64,000 nt of DNA from Pirellula sp. (GTDB lineage: Bacteria > Planctomycetota > Planctomycetia > Pirellulales > Pirellulaceae). Each line of letters starts with the position of its first letter. Positions within the stretch are counted from its first letter, which is position 1. The stretch covers positions 124,001-188,000 of the forward strand of contig JAJTID010000005.1 of assembly GCA_021300155.1 (NCBI GenBank), in the 5' to 3' direction. Of this stretch, positions 54,682-62,917 are shown piece by piece. Made by a program: the position numbers and the translations under genes. Below the pieces are notes generated by a model that did not search any database, was not told the origin of the DNA, and saw nothing but the letters and a program-made list of their open reading frames with translations.

Positions 54682-55275
54682 CTATGCAGCTTTGGCCGCG
54701 GGATGGGCTTCTAGAAGTGCTTCTTCGATTCGGCCAAAAGGCTCGATCAGGTCGATTGAGGAGTCGTTTTTGTGAAAGAGTGCATGGATGCGTTGCAGGT
54801 CGGATTCGTATTGCGAAAGAACCGAGAACCGATAATCGAGCGCAGAAATGCTTTTCAGCTCATGCCCTTGAGACACCGGATGACCGATGGTGTTTTCCGA
54901 ACGCTCCCAGGAGCCATCGATTGCTATGAGAGGCGTTTCCTGGACATGCCGACCTGAAAGGGCTGCCAAGGTGTCTGTGAAGACTACTTCCAGTGAGGAC
55001 TTCGCTTTGAGGATCAACGCTCTTGCGATTTGTTCGCCGCTAATGAATTCGTCGAGAGTTGCTCCATACAATATCTGTTGGGCTCGGGTCGGTTGGACCG
55101 GCAAAGTGCAATGAAATTCCAAAGGACGAGCCAATAGGTTGAGAACTAAGAAGCCGCCAAAGTATCCTCTCGAAGGATGTTTGCGTACGGTCAGAAATCC
55201 AAGAGAAATTGTCTTTTGCTTAGTTGTTTCCATGCGTTTTTGTTCGTGCTTCGCAGATTCGCCTGGGTAATTCAT
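54682..55275 (-). CDS. hypothetical protein paired with the SNF2 helicase
   Basis: 197 residues, cytoplasmic, unrecognised. It has RGYFGGFLVLNLLARPLEF, then HCTLPVQPTRAQQILYGATL, followed by GEQIARALI and a beta-rich second half with LIAIDGSWERSENTIGHP. The block around LARPLEFHCTLPVQP is strongly constrained-looking and occurs, as I recall, in planctomycete hypotheticals. Lies 10 bases upstream of the SNF2 start on the same strand; the helicase N-terminus may interact with it. METTKQ (codon 15) is a possible alternative start. Confidence 0.7.
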   Translation of the reverse strand: MNYPGESAKHEQKRMETTKQKTISLGFLTVRKHPSRGYFGGFLVLNLLARPLEFHCTLPVQPTRAQQILYGATLDEFISGEQIARALILKAKSSLEVVFTDTLAALSGRHVQETPLIAIDGSWERSENTIGHPVSQGHELKSISALDYRFSVLSQYESDLQRIHALFHKNDSSIDLIEPFGRIEEALLEAHPAAKAA

Positions 55276-55500
55276 CGAGTTGTTAGTCGCTGTTAGGCAA
55301 GATTGCTTCGTCTAGACCGAGGCGTTGCATCCAGTTCTATCCGTGCTCGTGGTACATCCAGAAAAACGGGCACAATCCACCCAGGCTGTAAACTCAATAA
55401 ATGGCTAGCGAAAAGCTCGACGAAAGGGTTTCGGCATGCCTATAATGGGGAACTTCCGAAGTTTTTGTTCCACGACAACACCTCTTGCCAATCCTCCACT

Positions 55501-55977
55501 ATGGCCAACGAACCAACTCCGTTTGTTCCTGTATTTAGCATCGATGTGACGGCGGAAACGTCGAAAAATAGTTCGCCGACACCGAGCCCCAAGACAAACG
55601 ACATTGGTACTGCTTTGATCGGACTGACTCGTCAATTGATCGAAATGCAAAACAGACAGAACGTTTTGCTCGAACAATTGCTGCAAGTGAACAAACAAGT
55701 TCTGCAGTCGAGCAACCAGGCCGCTACGCAACGTCAAACGGAAGTAAACCAATGGCGTGAGTCCCATCCAAAGTTGGTTCGCAGTTGCAAACAAGCATTG
55801 GAGTCTCTTTCGAGTGTGCAGATTGATTTCCTGCAAACGCTAGCAGATGAAGTTGAGGACCAAAAAGAGAATCTCGAAGAGAGCGAGTACGCTTTCAATG
55901 ATTTCTTGGATCGATACGGTCCGAGAATGGCCCACTTGAATGGCATCATTCAAGTTCTCGGCCATCTGGGCGGTTAG
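55501..55977 (+). CDS. coiled-coil hypothetical protein
   Basis: 158 residues from the ATG at 55501 (MANEPTPFVPVF). A Pro/Ser/Thr-rich start is followed by a long helical region: LIGLTRQLIEMQNRQNVLLEQLLQVNKQVL and ALESLSSVQIDFLQTLADEVEDQKENL, which reads as a coiled coil. The last part, NDFLDRYGPRMAHLNGIIQVL, is also helical. No family known to me. The frame extends upstream 66 codons, but without homology. Confidence 0.72.
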   Translation: MANEPTPFVPVFSIDVTAETSKNSSPTPSPKTNDIGTALIGLTRQLIEMQNRQNVLLEQLLQVNKQVLQSSNQAATQRQTEVNQWRESHPKLVRSCKQALESLSSVQIDFLQTLADEVEDQKENLEESEYAFNDFLDRYGPRMAHLNGIIQVLGHLGG

Positions 55978-56220
55978 ACGAATCTCTGCCTCCTAACCAG
56001 ATCCATCTTCGCCAGCGATAGACAGAGGTCTTCTGTTGTTCGCTTCCAGGATTGTTGCTTTGCCAGCGGCAAAATCATCAACGCAACAATCCGACACGCG
56101 TGTTTTGATTAGATTCTCGATCTTATTTCTTGGATAGGATGAAGCGGCAAAGTCTTCGCAACCGATACACTTCACCATGTGGAATTGCGTCGACATCGCA
56201 CTCGAGAAAGAAGATGGTTC

Positions 56221-56571
56221 ATGAGTCAAACGAATCGTGTCCCCCGCATCGAACTATCGACAATTGAAGCACTTTATGACGGGACTGAAACCGTCTCTTT
56301 ACCTGCTTATGCATTCGCAACCGAACAACTCCGAGTTCTCGATCCGGAAGGCAATACGGTCTCCGTCCCATTTTGCCGGGATCTAAAGAAGTCAAACTTC
56401 GCTGCTAGCAATCGCGTTACCGTTCGAGTTCGAGACATAACGCAGGGATTGCAAGCTATGGCATCCTCACAGATGCGCTGGCTGGAAGATCTTGGGGATG
56501 ACCCTATCGTTCTGACACAAGATTTTTACGAACTTTTCTTGGCATGCCAACAAGTTCGTCGTGCAAGCTAG
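56221..56571 (+). CDS. hypothetical protein (116 residues)
   Basis: From the ATG at 56221 (MSQTNRVPRIELSTIEALYDG). Predicted beta-rich core with LRVLDPEGNTVSVPFCRDL and VTVRVRDITQGLQAM, ending in a helix ELFLACQQVRRAS. No family recognised. Downstream of the coiled-coil gene by 243 bases and 67 bases before the Pro-rich lipoprotein; all on the plus strand. A short CGTGC-AAGCTA-GCACG hairpin overlaps its stop codon and might be a terminator. Confidence 0.6.
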   Translation: MSQTNRVPRIELSTIEALYDGTETVSLPAYAFATEQLRVLDPEGNTVSVPFCRDLKKSNFAASNRVTVRVRDITQGLQAMASSQMRWLEDLGDDPIVLTQDFYELFLACQQVRRAS

Positions 56572-56638
56572 CACGGACCGATAGACGAAAGCATTTCATC
56601 TTGACGCACCCAGGGATTATTGCCTATTCCCTGGATAC

Positions 56639-58048
56639 ATGAAGTCTCGAAAGCCGATACCGCGACGAAAGTCGCCTTCAACATGCAGCAAGCGCGGGCG
56701 AAGAAACGCCACGCGATTGTGGCTGCTCGCACTGTTGGCTCCATTCTTTTCCGTCGGATGTCGACGGGCTGCGTTCAATGAGCTCTATGTAGAGAATATG
56801 GCTAGCGAAGTACGCATGCTGGAAGATCGTGTGTACGAGTACGATGCCGCTTACCAAGCACTAGAGCAAGAGCTTGCTGATTCGCAACGAGCCTACCTAG
56901 ACATCCAGTCAAAACTAAAGTCGTTGAAAGAGCAGAATCCCTCTGCCAGTCCGGAGCGACCATTTCGATTGGATAGCTCTCCCAAGGAGGTCGTTGAACC
57001 CGCACCGCCAATCGAGAGTCGTTTTGAGAAACCTCCCAAAAAGGAGGGCGATGTGGAATTGGGACCAGTCGTACCTCGTGTTCCAGCAAAACCGCCAGCG
57101 AAGGATGTTCTAGATTTTGACGCGTCCGATTTCAAAATGCCTTCCCCACAACCGCTCCCTGAGAAACCGAAACTCAGTCCGGAGCCCGTTCCTGCGCAGC
57201 CATCCGATTCGCTACTCCCTCCACCAAAAGACTTCCCAAGCTCGTCCCCTTCGAGCATCTTGCCTCCGAGCAATTTACCTGGCGTTTCTGCTGATCGGCT
57301 CCCATCCAGCGACAAAACGACTCTGAAACGAAAACGCGATTACGACCCGACAGAAGAGGTTGTGATGCCTCCCACGATGATCCGTTCCGCGCAAGCCGCG
57401 CCTGCACAGCCAGCGGTCAATTCCAGTCCTCTGCCAGCCGTTACCAAGCCGCCATTTAATCCCGGTCAACCGAGTTCTAGTCAACCTAACTGGAACGGAT
57501 CGCAACCGAGCTTGATGACACCGCCGTCGCTTCCGAAGCTTGACCAGGGTACCATTCTCCAGGGGAAAATTAAACTCCCTGTCGATCATGAGGTCGTGCT
57601 GGCCAGTGCTGCAAAACCTATTCCGGCTGCAACCGATCATCGAATCGTGGAGATTGCATTTCATCCTACGATGTGTCGCGGTCATAATTTCGATGAATCG
57701 CCAGGAGACGATGGGCTATACTTGGTCGTGATTCCTCGCAACAAACAGGGCGAGCCGATTAATCAATCGGGAGATCTAACGATTGTTGTCGAGGAGACAA
57801 TCGAAGGCAAAGCAACACGTATCGCCGCATGGGAGATTGGTTCCAAAGAGCTCTCTGAGTATTTGGAACCTATCGGGACATCTCAAGGCTATCATCTCAG
57901 TTTGCCTTGGCAAAAGTCGGGTCCAGTATCCACTGCGGTGCAAGTATTTGTTAAGTTCGAAGCGGAGGATGGCCGAACCATGGTGAATCGTCGGGAGGTT
58001 TCTCTTCGACGCCCCGGTGCTAGGCAATCCGCCTGGACACCGCGATAA
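56639..58048 (+). CDS. Pro-rich lipoprotein with coiled coil
   Basis: 469 residues. A basic start leads to the lipoprotein signal LWLLALLAPFFSVGC (lipobox SVGC). Then a short coiled coil (ENMASEVRMLEDRVYEYDAAYQALEQELADSQRAY), a proline/serine-rich region of about 220 residues, and a globular C-terminal domain of about 150 residues from LPVDHEVVLASAAK (with DHRIVEIAFHPTMCRGHNFDES and LYLVVIPRNKQGEP). The design suggests an outer-surface stalk with a terminal domain. No known function; similar proteins are found in planctomycetes. Confidence 0.72.
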   Translation: MKSRKPIPRRKSPSTCSKRGRRNATRLWLLALLAPFFSVGCRRAAFNELYVENMASEVRMLEDRVYEYDAAYQALEQELADSQRAYLDIQSKLKSLKEQNPSASPERPFRLDSSPKEVVEPAPPIESRFEKPPKKEGDVELGPVVPRVPAKPPAKDVLDFDASDFKMPSPQPLPEKPKLSPEPVPAQPSDSLLPPPKDFPSSSPSSILPPSNLPGVSADRLPSSDKTTLKRKRDYDPTEEVVMPPTMIRSAQAAPAQPAVNSSPLPAVTKPPFNPGQPSSSQPNWNGSQPSLMTPPSLPKLDQGTILQGKIKLPVDHEVVLASAAKPIPAATDHRIVEIAFHPTMCRGHNFDESPGDDGLYLVVIPRNKQGEPINQSGDLTIVVEETIEGKATRIAAWEIGSKELSEYLEPIGTSQGYHLSLPWQKSGPVSTAVQVFVKFEAEDGRTMVNRREVSLRRPGARQSAWTPR

Positions 58049-58104
58049 GAAAGAGGACGCATTAGAAACGCAATGCAATGACTCAAAAAAGCGATTGGCA
58101 TGGA

Positions 58105-58563
58105 CTAAAGGTCTCTGGCAATAGAAACAATGCGATCATCCGCCATGGAGTACCAAAGCAAGACCTCGTGTGACTTGGTCAGCCAGAAGTTTGAGCGTTT
58201 CTCACACAACCAATCGTTGAGCAGACCAAACCCCTGTTCGGAAACAGCCTTTCGAATGATGGTGCAAAGCTGCTTCGGAACGGTGTAAATTTGAATCTCC
58301 CATTTCGGGCCGTACGATCCTGATTCGTCCATCGAGTGGGACGCTGACAGTCCCAAATTGTGCTTGATGTAGCGACCAGCAAGTATCGGTAAATTGCCCA
58401 ACGCGTCAGCGACTTTATACCGATTATCTGTGAACATAAGTTCCAACTGCTCATACTGCGGTGCAGATGCAAGCGCTTGTGATATCGATTGTGCACCGAC
58501 GGGATATGCCAACGCCGAAGATATCTTGCTTTTCGATGTCGTTGGAATCAATCGATCGGTCAT
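58105..58563 (-). CDS. hypothetical protein (152 residues)
   Basis: From the ATG at 58563 (MTDRLIPTTSKSKISSALAYPVGAQ). An alternative GTG start lies 8 codons upstream. Its first half has YEQLELMFTDNRYKVADALGNLPILAG. The second half has GPKWEIQIYTVPKQLCTIIRKAV and FWLTKSHEVLLWYSMADDRIV. Looks like a compact alpha/beta protein. Not recognised; no clear partner gene. Confidence 0.6.
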   Translation of the reverse strand: MTDRLIPTTSKSKISSALAYPVGAQSISQALASAPQYEQLELMFTDNRYKVADALGNLPILAGRYIKHNLGLSASHSMDESGSYGPKWEIQIYTVPKQLCTIIRKAVSEQGFGLLNDWLCEKRSNFWLTKSHEVLLWYSMADDRIVSIARDL

Positions 58564-58712
58564 AATGAAATGCAATCCAGGTAGCACAGGTTCAAGTTAT
58601 TCTCAAAAACAGTAGGTCCGGATTCTACCAGTAGATCATCGATCGCAGGAAGGGTTAAGAAATTGGGTTACTCCAGCGTGTCGGATAGAGAATACCATTC
58701 GAATCATTGCTG

Positions 58713-59465
58713 CTAACGCCCCGAACGCAATCGCATTCCATGCATGTCGTCATCGCCACGGTCTCGAATCTTTTTTATCGTCTTCTCGATATCATAGCTC
58801 ACACGTCGAAAAACGATCGTCTCACCGTCAAACAGAACGTACGAGGCTCGCGGATCTTCGTCGCGTGGTTGCCCGACCGAGCCAACATTACAAAAGAGTT
58901 TTTGCCCTCGAACCGCGTATTTGTATCCACAATCTGCTGGTGCCTTATAGTCCCACCCTAACGCGGGACACTGCACGAATAGGCCTGCAATGTGCGTGTG
59001 TCCGCCGAAGCATAGCTTATCAAAACCAGCAAACACAGAGTCCAATTTGGCTGTCGAGTAGATGCATTCCGGGAACAGATAGTCATGAACATGGTCGCGC
59101 GGGCTTCCGTGAACAAACAATGCGTCTTCGGTGCAAAATGACGTTGGGCAAGCAGCCAAAAATGATAACATCTGCCCACCATCCATCTCCCTTTCCATTT
59201 GATGCAATAATCGTTCGTTCATCTGCAAAAGGTGGGTTGGCATCTCTGCATTACCCCGAACAAGTGCATTGTCGAAATCGCCACAGATCACGCGGTCCCA
59301 TCGCATCGCCATACGCAAACAGTCGCAGGGGTCCGGCCCGTAGCCGACAAGATCTCCAAGACAGTATATGGACTTGGCATTCAATTGACGTGCATCATCT
59401 AGCACCGCCCGAAGAGCCTCGAGATTACCGTGAATATCACTCAAGATTGCTATCACGATGCGCAT
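58713..59465 (-). CDS. metallophosphoesterase with altered GNHD motif
   Basis: 250-residue calcineurin-like phosphoesterase. Metal ligands seen: D10-x-H12 in LSDIHGNLEAL, GDLVGYGPDPCDC (Asp38), HGSPRDH and GGHTHIAGLF. The usual GNHD motif reads G62-D63-F64-D65, so both the metal-binding Asn and the catalytic His appear replaced. It may be inactive, or have changed chemistry. The final SYVLFDGETIVFRRVSYD resembles protein-phosphatase- or nucleotide-phosphatase-like members. Its start overlaps the preceding gene by 29 bases. Confidence 0.85.
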   Translation of the reverse strand: MRIVIAILSDIHGNLEALRAVLDDARQLNAKSIYCLGDLVGYGPDPCDCLRMAMRWDRVICGDFDNALVRGNAEMPTHLLQMNERLLHQMEREMDGGQMLSFLAACPTSFCTEDALFVHGSPRDHVHDYLFPECIYSTAKLDSVFAGFDKLCFGGHTHIAGLFVQCPALGWDYKAPADCGYKYAVRGQKLFCNVGSVGQPRDEDPRASYVLFDGETIVFRRVSYDIEKTIKKIRDRGDDDMHGMRLRSGR

Positions 59466-59889
59466 TCAAATCCGTTGGACGGGAAAGGGCCTTACGAACC
59501 CAACCACCGTATCTGCGAATGTAGTCCTTGTTTGAGCCCAAAGCTCTCATTGCTGTTTCGTGCAGCCGATCCGGAGACAAACGTATCGCCATCGCGAGTT
59601 GATCTTTGAATTGTTCGGAGAATCGTCCGTCAAGCAACCGACCTACGACCGCATCGACGATTCTCTCCTGCTCGACTCGAGCCGGGGGATGGTTTTTGAA
59701 ATACCGGCACAGCTTTGCCCGAGCACGATTGTGCCAAAGACCAAAGCTCTCAACAGTCAAAAAATCGATGGCACGTGACGTAGCTTCGCGATCACCTCGC
59801 TTAACTCCCTCGATGAGCAATTGAAGATCTTGCTTTGAAAACAAGTGAATCGCGATCTGCTTCTGTTGCAAACTATCTTCCATTCGCAT
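59437..59889 (-). CDS. hypothetical protein (150 residues)
   Basis: From the ATG at 59889 (MRMEDSLQQKQ); an ATG two codons later is equally good. Helical: KQDLQLLIEGVKRGDREATSRAIDFL, RARAKLCRYFKNHPP and KDQLAMAIRLSPDRLHETAMRAL. No family recognised. Overlaps the membrane protein upstream by 17 bases and the phosphoesterase downstream by 29, so the three are probably cotranscribed. A role linked to the phosphoesterase is a guess. Confidence 0.6.
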   Translation of the reverse strand: MRMEDSLQQKQIAIHLFSKQDLQLLIEGVKRGDREATSRAIDFLTVESFGLWHNRARAKLCRYFKNHPPARVEQERIVDAVVGRLLDGRFSEQFKDQLAMAIRLSPDRLHETAMRALGSNKDYIRRYGGWVRKALSRPTDLNAHRDSNLE

Positions 59890-60106
59890 CGTTCTCAGAG
59901 AGATGAGTAAGAATCGCGATGATTGCATTCGTTGATGCAAGAGCAACATACGAAAGCCAAAGCCCAAGCGACAATCCAAACAGCAAGCCAAACAAGCCAA
60001 AAACTCTTGCCATACCCAGCGCGCAAACAATCGACAGTATCCACGGAATGGACTGCTGCACTTTCAAAAGTGAAGATTTTGCCTCGGTCAGATCTTTTAC
60101 ACTCAT
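59873..60106 (-). CDS. small two-helix membrane protein
   Basis: 77 residues from the ATG at 60106, preceded by AAGAGAG; an ATG 8 codons upstream is possible. Two hydrophobic segments: SIPWILSIVCALGMARVFGL and LLFGLSLGLWLSYVALASTNAI. No conserved motif. It leads a set of overlapping genes ending with the metallophosphoesterase. Confidence 0.6.
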   Translation of the reverse strand: MSVKDLTEAKSSLLKVQQSIPWILSIVCALGMARVFGLFGLLFGLSLGLWLSYVALASTNAIIAILTHLSENDANGR

Positions 60107-60181
60107 ATGCTCTCTTATTTTTGGTTGCATGAATCGCGAAGTACTGCAGCTCCGAACGACGAAATCTGAAACGAAATTATT

Positions 60182-61879
60182 CTACTCTTGCCGAACACGA
60201 GCGTTTGCCAAGGGAAATGAAACTTCAAAGGTACTGCCAATGCCGAGTTCGCTCTTGACCTCGACCGTCGCAGAGATCCAATGGCAAAGGTGCTTCACAA
60301 TAGCCAAACCTAGGCCGGTGCCACCCATGTCTTGCGAGCGGGCTTTCTCGACCCGATAGAATCGTTCAAAAACTCGGTCGACATCTTCCGGAGGAATTCC
60401 AATTCCCGTATCTCTCACTTGCACGATGCATCGGTTTTCCCTTCGAAACGCTTGAACGTACACATGACCGTTGGGTTTATTGTACCGAATCGCATTGCCG
60501 AGAAGATTATTCAGAATCGTCTGTAGGGATTCCAAATCCGAAAGGACTTCGATAGTCTCTTTGGGTTCGAAATGGAGCGTGACGCTGTTGGATGAAGCCA
60601 CCGTGTGATGATCTTCGATCACTTTCTCGAGAACATCCGTAATCTGAACCGGTCGCTGCACCGGTTTTTCAGGCTGTGCTTGAAGGCGGTTTAGCTGCAA
60701 CAAATCGCGTATCAAGTTATCCAATCGAGCGGTTTGTTCACTGATTCTTTCTACGAACCGATGGGAAGCATGCGGATCCTCTAATGCCCCCATCAACAAT
60801 GTTTCTGCGTAAGCTTTGATGGCCGACAATGGCGTCTTTAATTCATGCGAAACGTTGGCGGTAAAGTCACGACGTAGATTCTCCAGTTGCTTTATCCGAG
60901 TCTCATCGGTCACCGTCAGCAGAACAGGAACCGGGCCCGATGGAGGGTCCGTTGCCTTCACGGTATCTTTGTGCAACGGGGATGCTCGTAATCGCAACCA
61001 AGTTTTCTCGGTACTCATCTCCAGTTCAATCTCAGACGCGCGCCCCGTTACATTGGTTGCAGAAACACATTCGACCACAGACGGAATGCGGAGTACTTCG
61101 ATGAGCCGTTGTCCGACGTTGGCACGTTCAATGGCAAGGAGCTTCTTGCCGGCTGGATTACAAAAGATCAGTCGCAATTCCATGTCGAATGACAAGATAC
61201 CAATGGGCATGTTTGTCATTGCACTCGATGAGTTTTCGTGCGAGGTGCGGACCGAAAGTATCTGCTCTCGCATGGAATCTGCAATCGCATAGATTCCTTC
61301 CGAAAGCCAACCATCAGGACTCGGGTGTTTCGGTAATGGTGCCTCTCGGCGGAGACTACCCGCAATCGATTGCATCCAACGCACGTTGGTTTCCGCTCGC
61401 CGATTGGACCAGATCCAGACGATTGCTCCAAGGATGCCCAGAGCAGCGAACAATAGAACCCCAGGTGTAAATGCACCGACCGCTTGGGCCACATCGGCTT
61501 TTTCGAATCTTCGAATCAGAGTTGCAGTCCTGCTTTCCGAGTTTGGCAGACTCCACGCACGCCGTGCTTCCAAACGATAGAATCCGCTCGGTTCCGATGA
61601 CCAATTGGTCTCGGGAGATGTTGAGCTGCCACTGGCCGTACCCCATCGCAATTCACCGTCTGCGATATGTTTTTCGAACGCAGCGACGGATGCACTATCC
61701 GAACGCAAATCTCTCTCTTCTAAGTCAACCAAGTCTCGTAGTGCGGAGGTTTCTTGCAAACTTCTCCAAGCTTGAAGACGAGCGGAGTTGAATGGAACTT
61801 GAAGAGCGTAGCCGATCAACGCACCGACAATTCCAGCAGCAACGACGATCAATATCGATTTTTGGATTTTCGATGGCAT
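60182..61879 (-). CDS. PhoR-like sensor histidine kinase
   Basis: 565-residue membrane sensor kinase. Two membrane helices (IVVAAGIVGALIGYALQV, FTPGVLLFAALGILGAIVWIW) enclose a periplasmic region of about 110 residues. A PAS domain comes next (NMPIGILSFDMELRLIFCNPAGKKLL). The H box is RRDFTANVSHELKTPLSAIKAYAETL. N box NNLLGNAIRYNKPNG, G1 VRDTGIGIPPED, F FERFYRVEKARSQDMG, G2 GTGLGLAIVKHLCHW. This matches PhoR/PnpS. The usual partner response regulator is not adjacent (Sua5 lies upstream), so it is an orphan in this window. Confidence 0.92.
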   Translation of the reverse strand: MPSKIQKSILIVVAAGIVGALIGYALQVPFNSARLQAWRSLQETSALRDLVDLEERDLRSDSASVAAFEKHIADGELRWGTASGSSTSPETNWSSEPSGFYRLEARRAWSLPNSESRTATLIRRFEKADVAQAVGAFTPGVLLFAALGILGAIVWIWSNRRAETNVRWMQSIAGSLRREAPLPKHPSPDGWLSEGIYAIADSMREQILSVRTSHENSSSAMTNMPIGILSFDMELRLIFCNPAGKKLLAIERANVGQRLIEVLRIPSVVECVSATNVTGRASEIELEMSTEKTWLRLRASPLHKDTVKATDPPSGPVPVLLTVTDETRIKQLENLRRDFTANVSHELKTPLSAIKAYAETLLMGALEDPHASHRFVERISEQTARLDNLIRDLLQLNRLQAQPEKPVQRPVQITDVLEKVIEDHHTVASSNSVTLHFEPKETIEVLSDLESLQTILNNLLGNAIRYNKPNGHVYVQAFRRENRCIVQVRDTGIGIPPEDVDRVFERFYRVEKARSQDMGGTGLGLAIVKHLCHWISATVEVKSELGIGSTFEVSFPLANARVRQE

Positions 61880-61905
61880 GCGTCAGCTCTTTCCTCCAGA
61901 TTCGA

Positions 61906-62865
61906 TCATGACTGACTTGCCCTTCGCAGTCGATCCATCAACGCGACACCGATTCCTGTTTCATCGACTTCTTCGCAGTAGATCGTCTTCACCCCCGCGT
62001 CGTCCGCTTGACGGAAAAAGTCGAACAGTCTCGCTGAATAATCCTCAACAGAATCACAATACAGACATCGGGAACAAGAATCGGTTCCACTGGATTTGTT
62101 CAAACCAATAAACCACGCCTCTTGATGTACGGCAGGCAAATGCCCACGAACGAGTGTCACCTGGGCGCGCGGTTGGTAATGACGGTGCCGAAGTCCAGGG
62201 GAATTCAATAGTTCATTCCCTCGGTCTACATGTCCAGAGTATGGAACGATGGATGGACAGACCTTTACAAGTTCTTCCCAAGTGATCTTTCCAGGTCGAA
62301 GAATTCGTGGTTGTTCTCCCGCTGCATCGACAACCGTACTTTCCAATCCGATATCGGTAGGGGGGCCGCATACGATGGCATCGATTCGTTGATCCAAATC
62401 TTGTTGAACCGCTTGCCAGGTCGTCGCACTTGGAGAACCAGAGCGATTCGCACTCGGAGCGGCAACCGGAATCTGCGCGTGTTTCAATACAGCGTTCGCC
62501 CACGGGTGGGACGGTATTCGAATCGCAACCGTGTCCAGTCCAGCGGTCACGAGATTTGAGACCCGTTTTGACTTGGGAAAGATGAGTGTGATTGGGCCAG
62601 GCCAAAAACGGACCATAAGCCGCTGTGTCGCTTCTGTGACATCCAAAACCAGCGGATAAACCTGATCAACGCCAGCGACATGCACGATCAGTGGATTGTC
62701 CGATGGTCGCCCTTTTGCTTCAAAGATGGCCTTAATCGCTACGTCGCTGCATGCGTCGGCCCCCAGTCCGTAGACCGTCTCCGTCGGAAAAGCAACCAGC
62801 CTGCCGTTCGCTAGCAATTCGCCGGCGGTGGCTAGTTGGTTTTCATGGATATACACAGTCTTCAT
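61906..62865 (-). CDS. threonylcarbamoyl-AMP synthase (Sua5/TsaC type)
   Basis: 319-residue enzyme making threonylcarbamoyl-AMP for the t6A37 modification of ANN-decoding tRNAs. The YrdC core has LVAFPTETVYGLGADA, IFEAKGRPSDNPLIVHV, FWPGPITLIF, VAIRIPSHP, PVAAPSANRSGSPSAT and GLESTVVD. A C-terminal Sua5 domain is present after LRPGKI (SGLRHRHYQPRAQV). This is the two-domain Sua5 form rather than the short TsaC. Diverges from the YihY-type gene. 26 bases from the histidine kinase downstream on the same strand. Confidence 0.95.
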   Translation of the reverse strand: MKTVYIHENQLATAGELLANGRLVAFPTETVYGLGADACSDVAIKAIFEAKGRPSDNPLIVHVAGVDQVYPLVLDVTEATQRLMVRFWPGPITLIFPKSKRVSNLVTAGLDTVAIRIPSHPWANAVLKHAQIPVAAPSANRSGSPSATTWQAVQQDLDQRIDAIVCGPPTDIGLESTVVDAAGEQPRILRPGKITWEELVKVCPSIVPYSGHVDRGNELLNSPGLRHRHYQPRAQVTLVRGHLPAVHQEAWFIGLNKSSGTDSCSRCLYCDSVEDYSARLFDFFRQADDAGVKTIYCEEVDETGIGVALMDRLRRASQS

Positions 62866-62917
62866 TCTTTGCAGTTCTCTATGGCGATTCAGGAATCCAA
62901 AATCTAAACTGAATCAA

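Noticed and set aside
55993-56229. 78-codon minus-strand frame with CIGCEDF
   Set aside because: Only one CxxC pair, no ribosome-binding site, and it covers the leader of the plus-strand gene at 56221.
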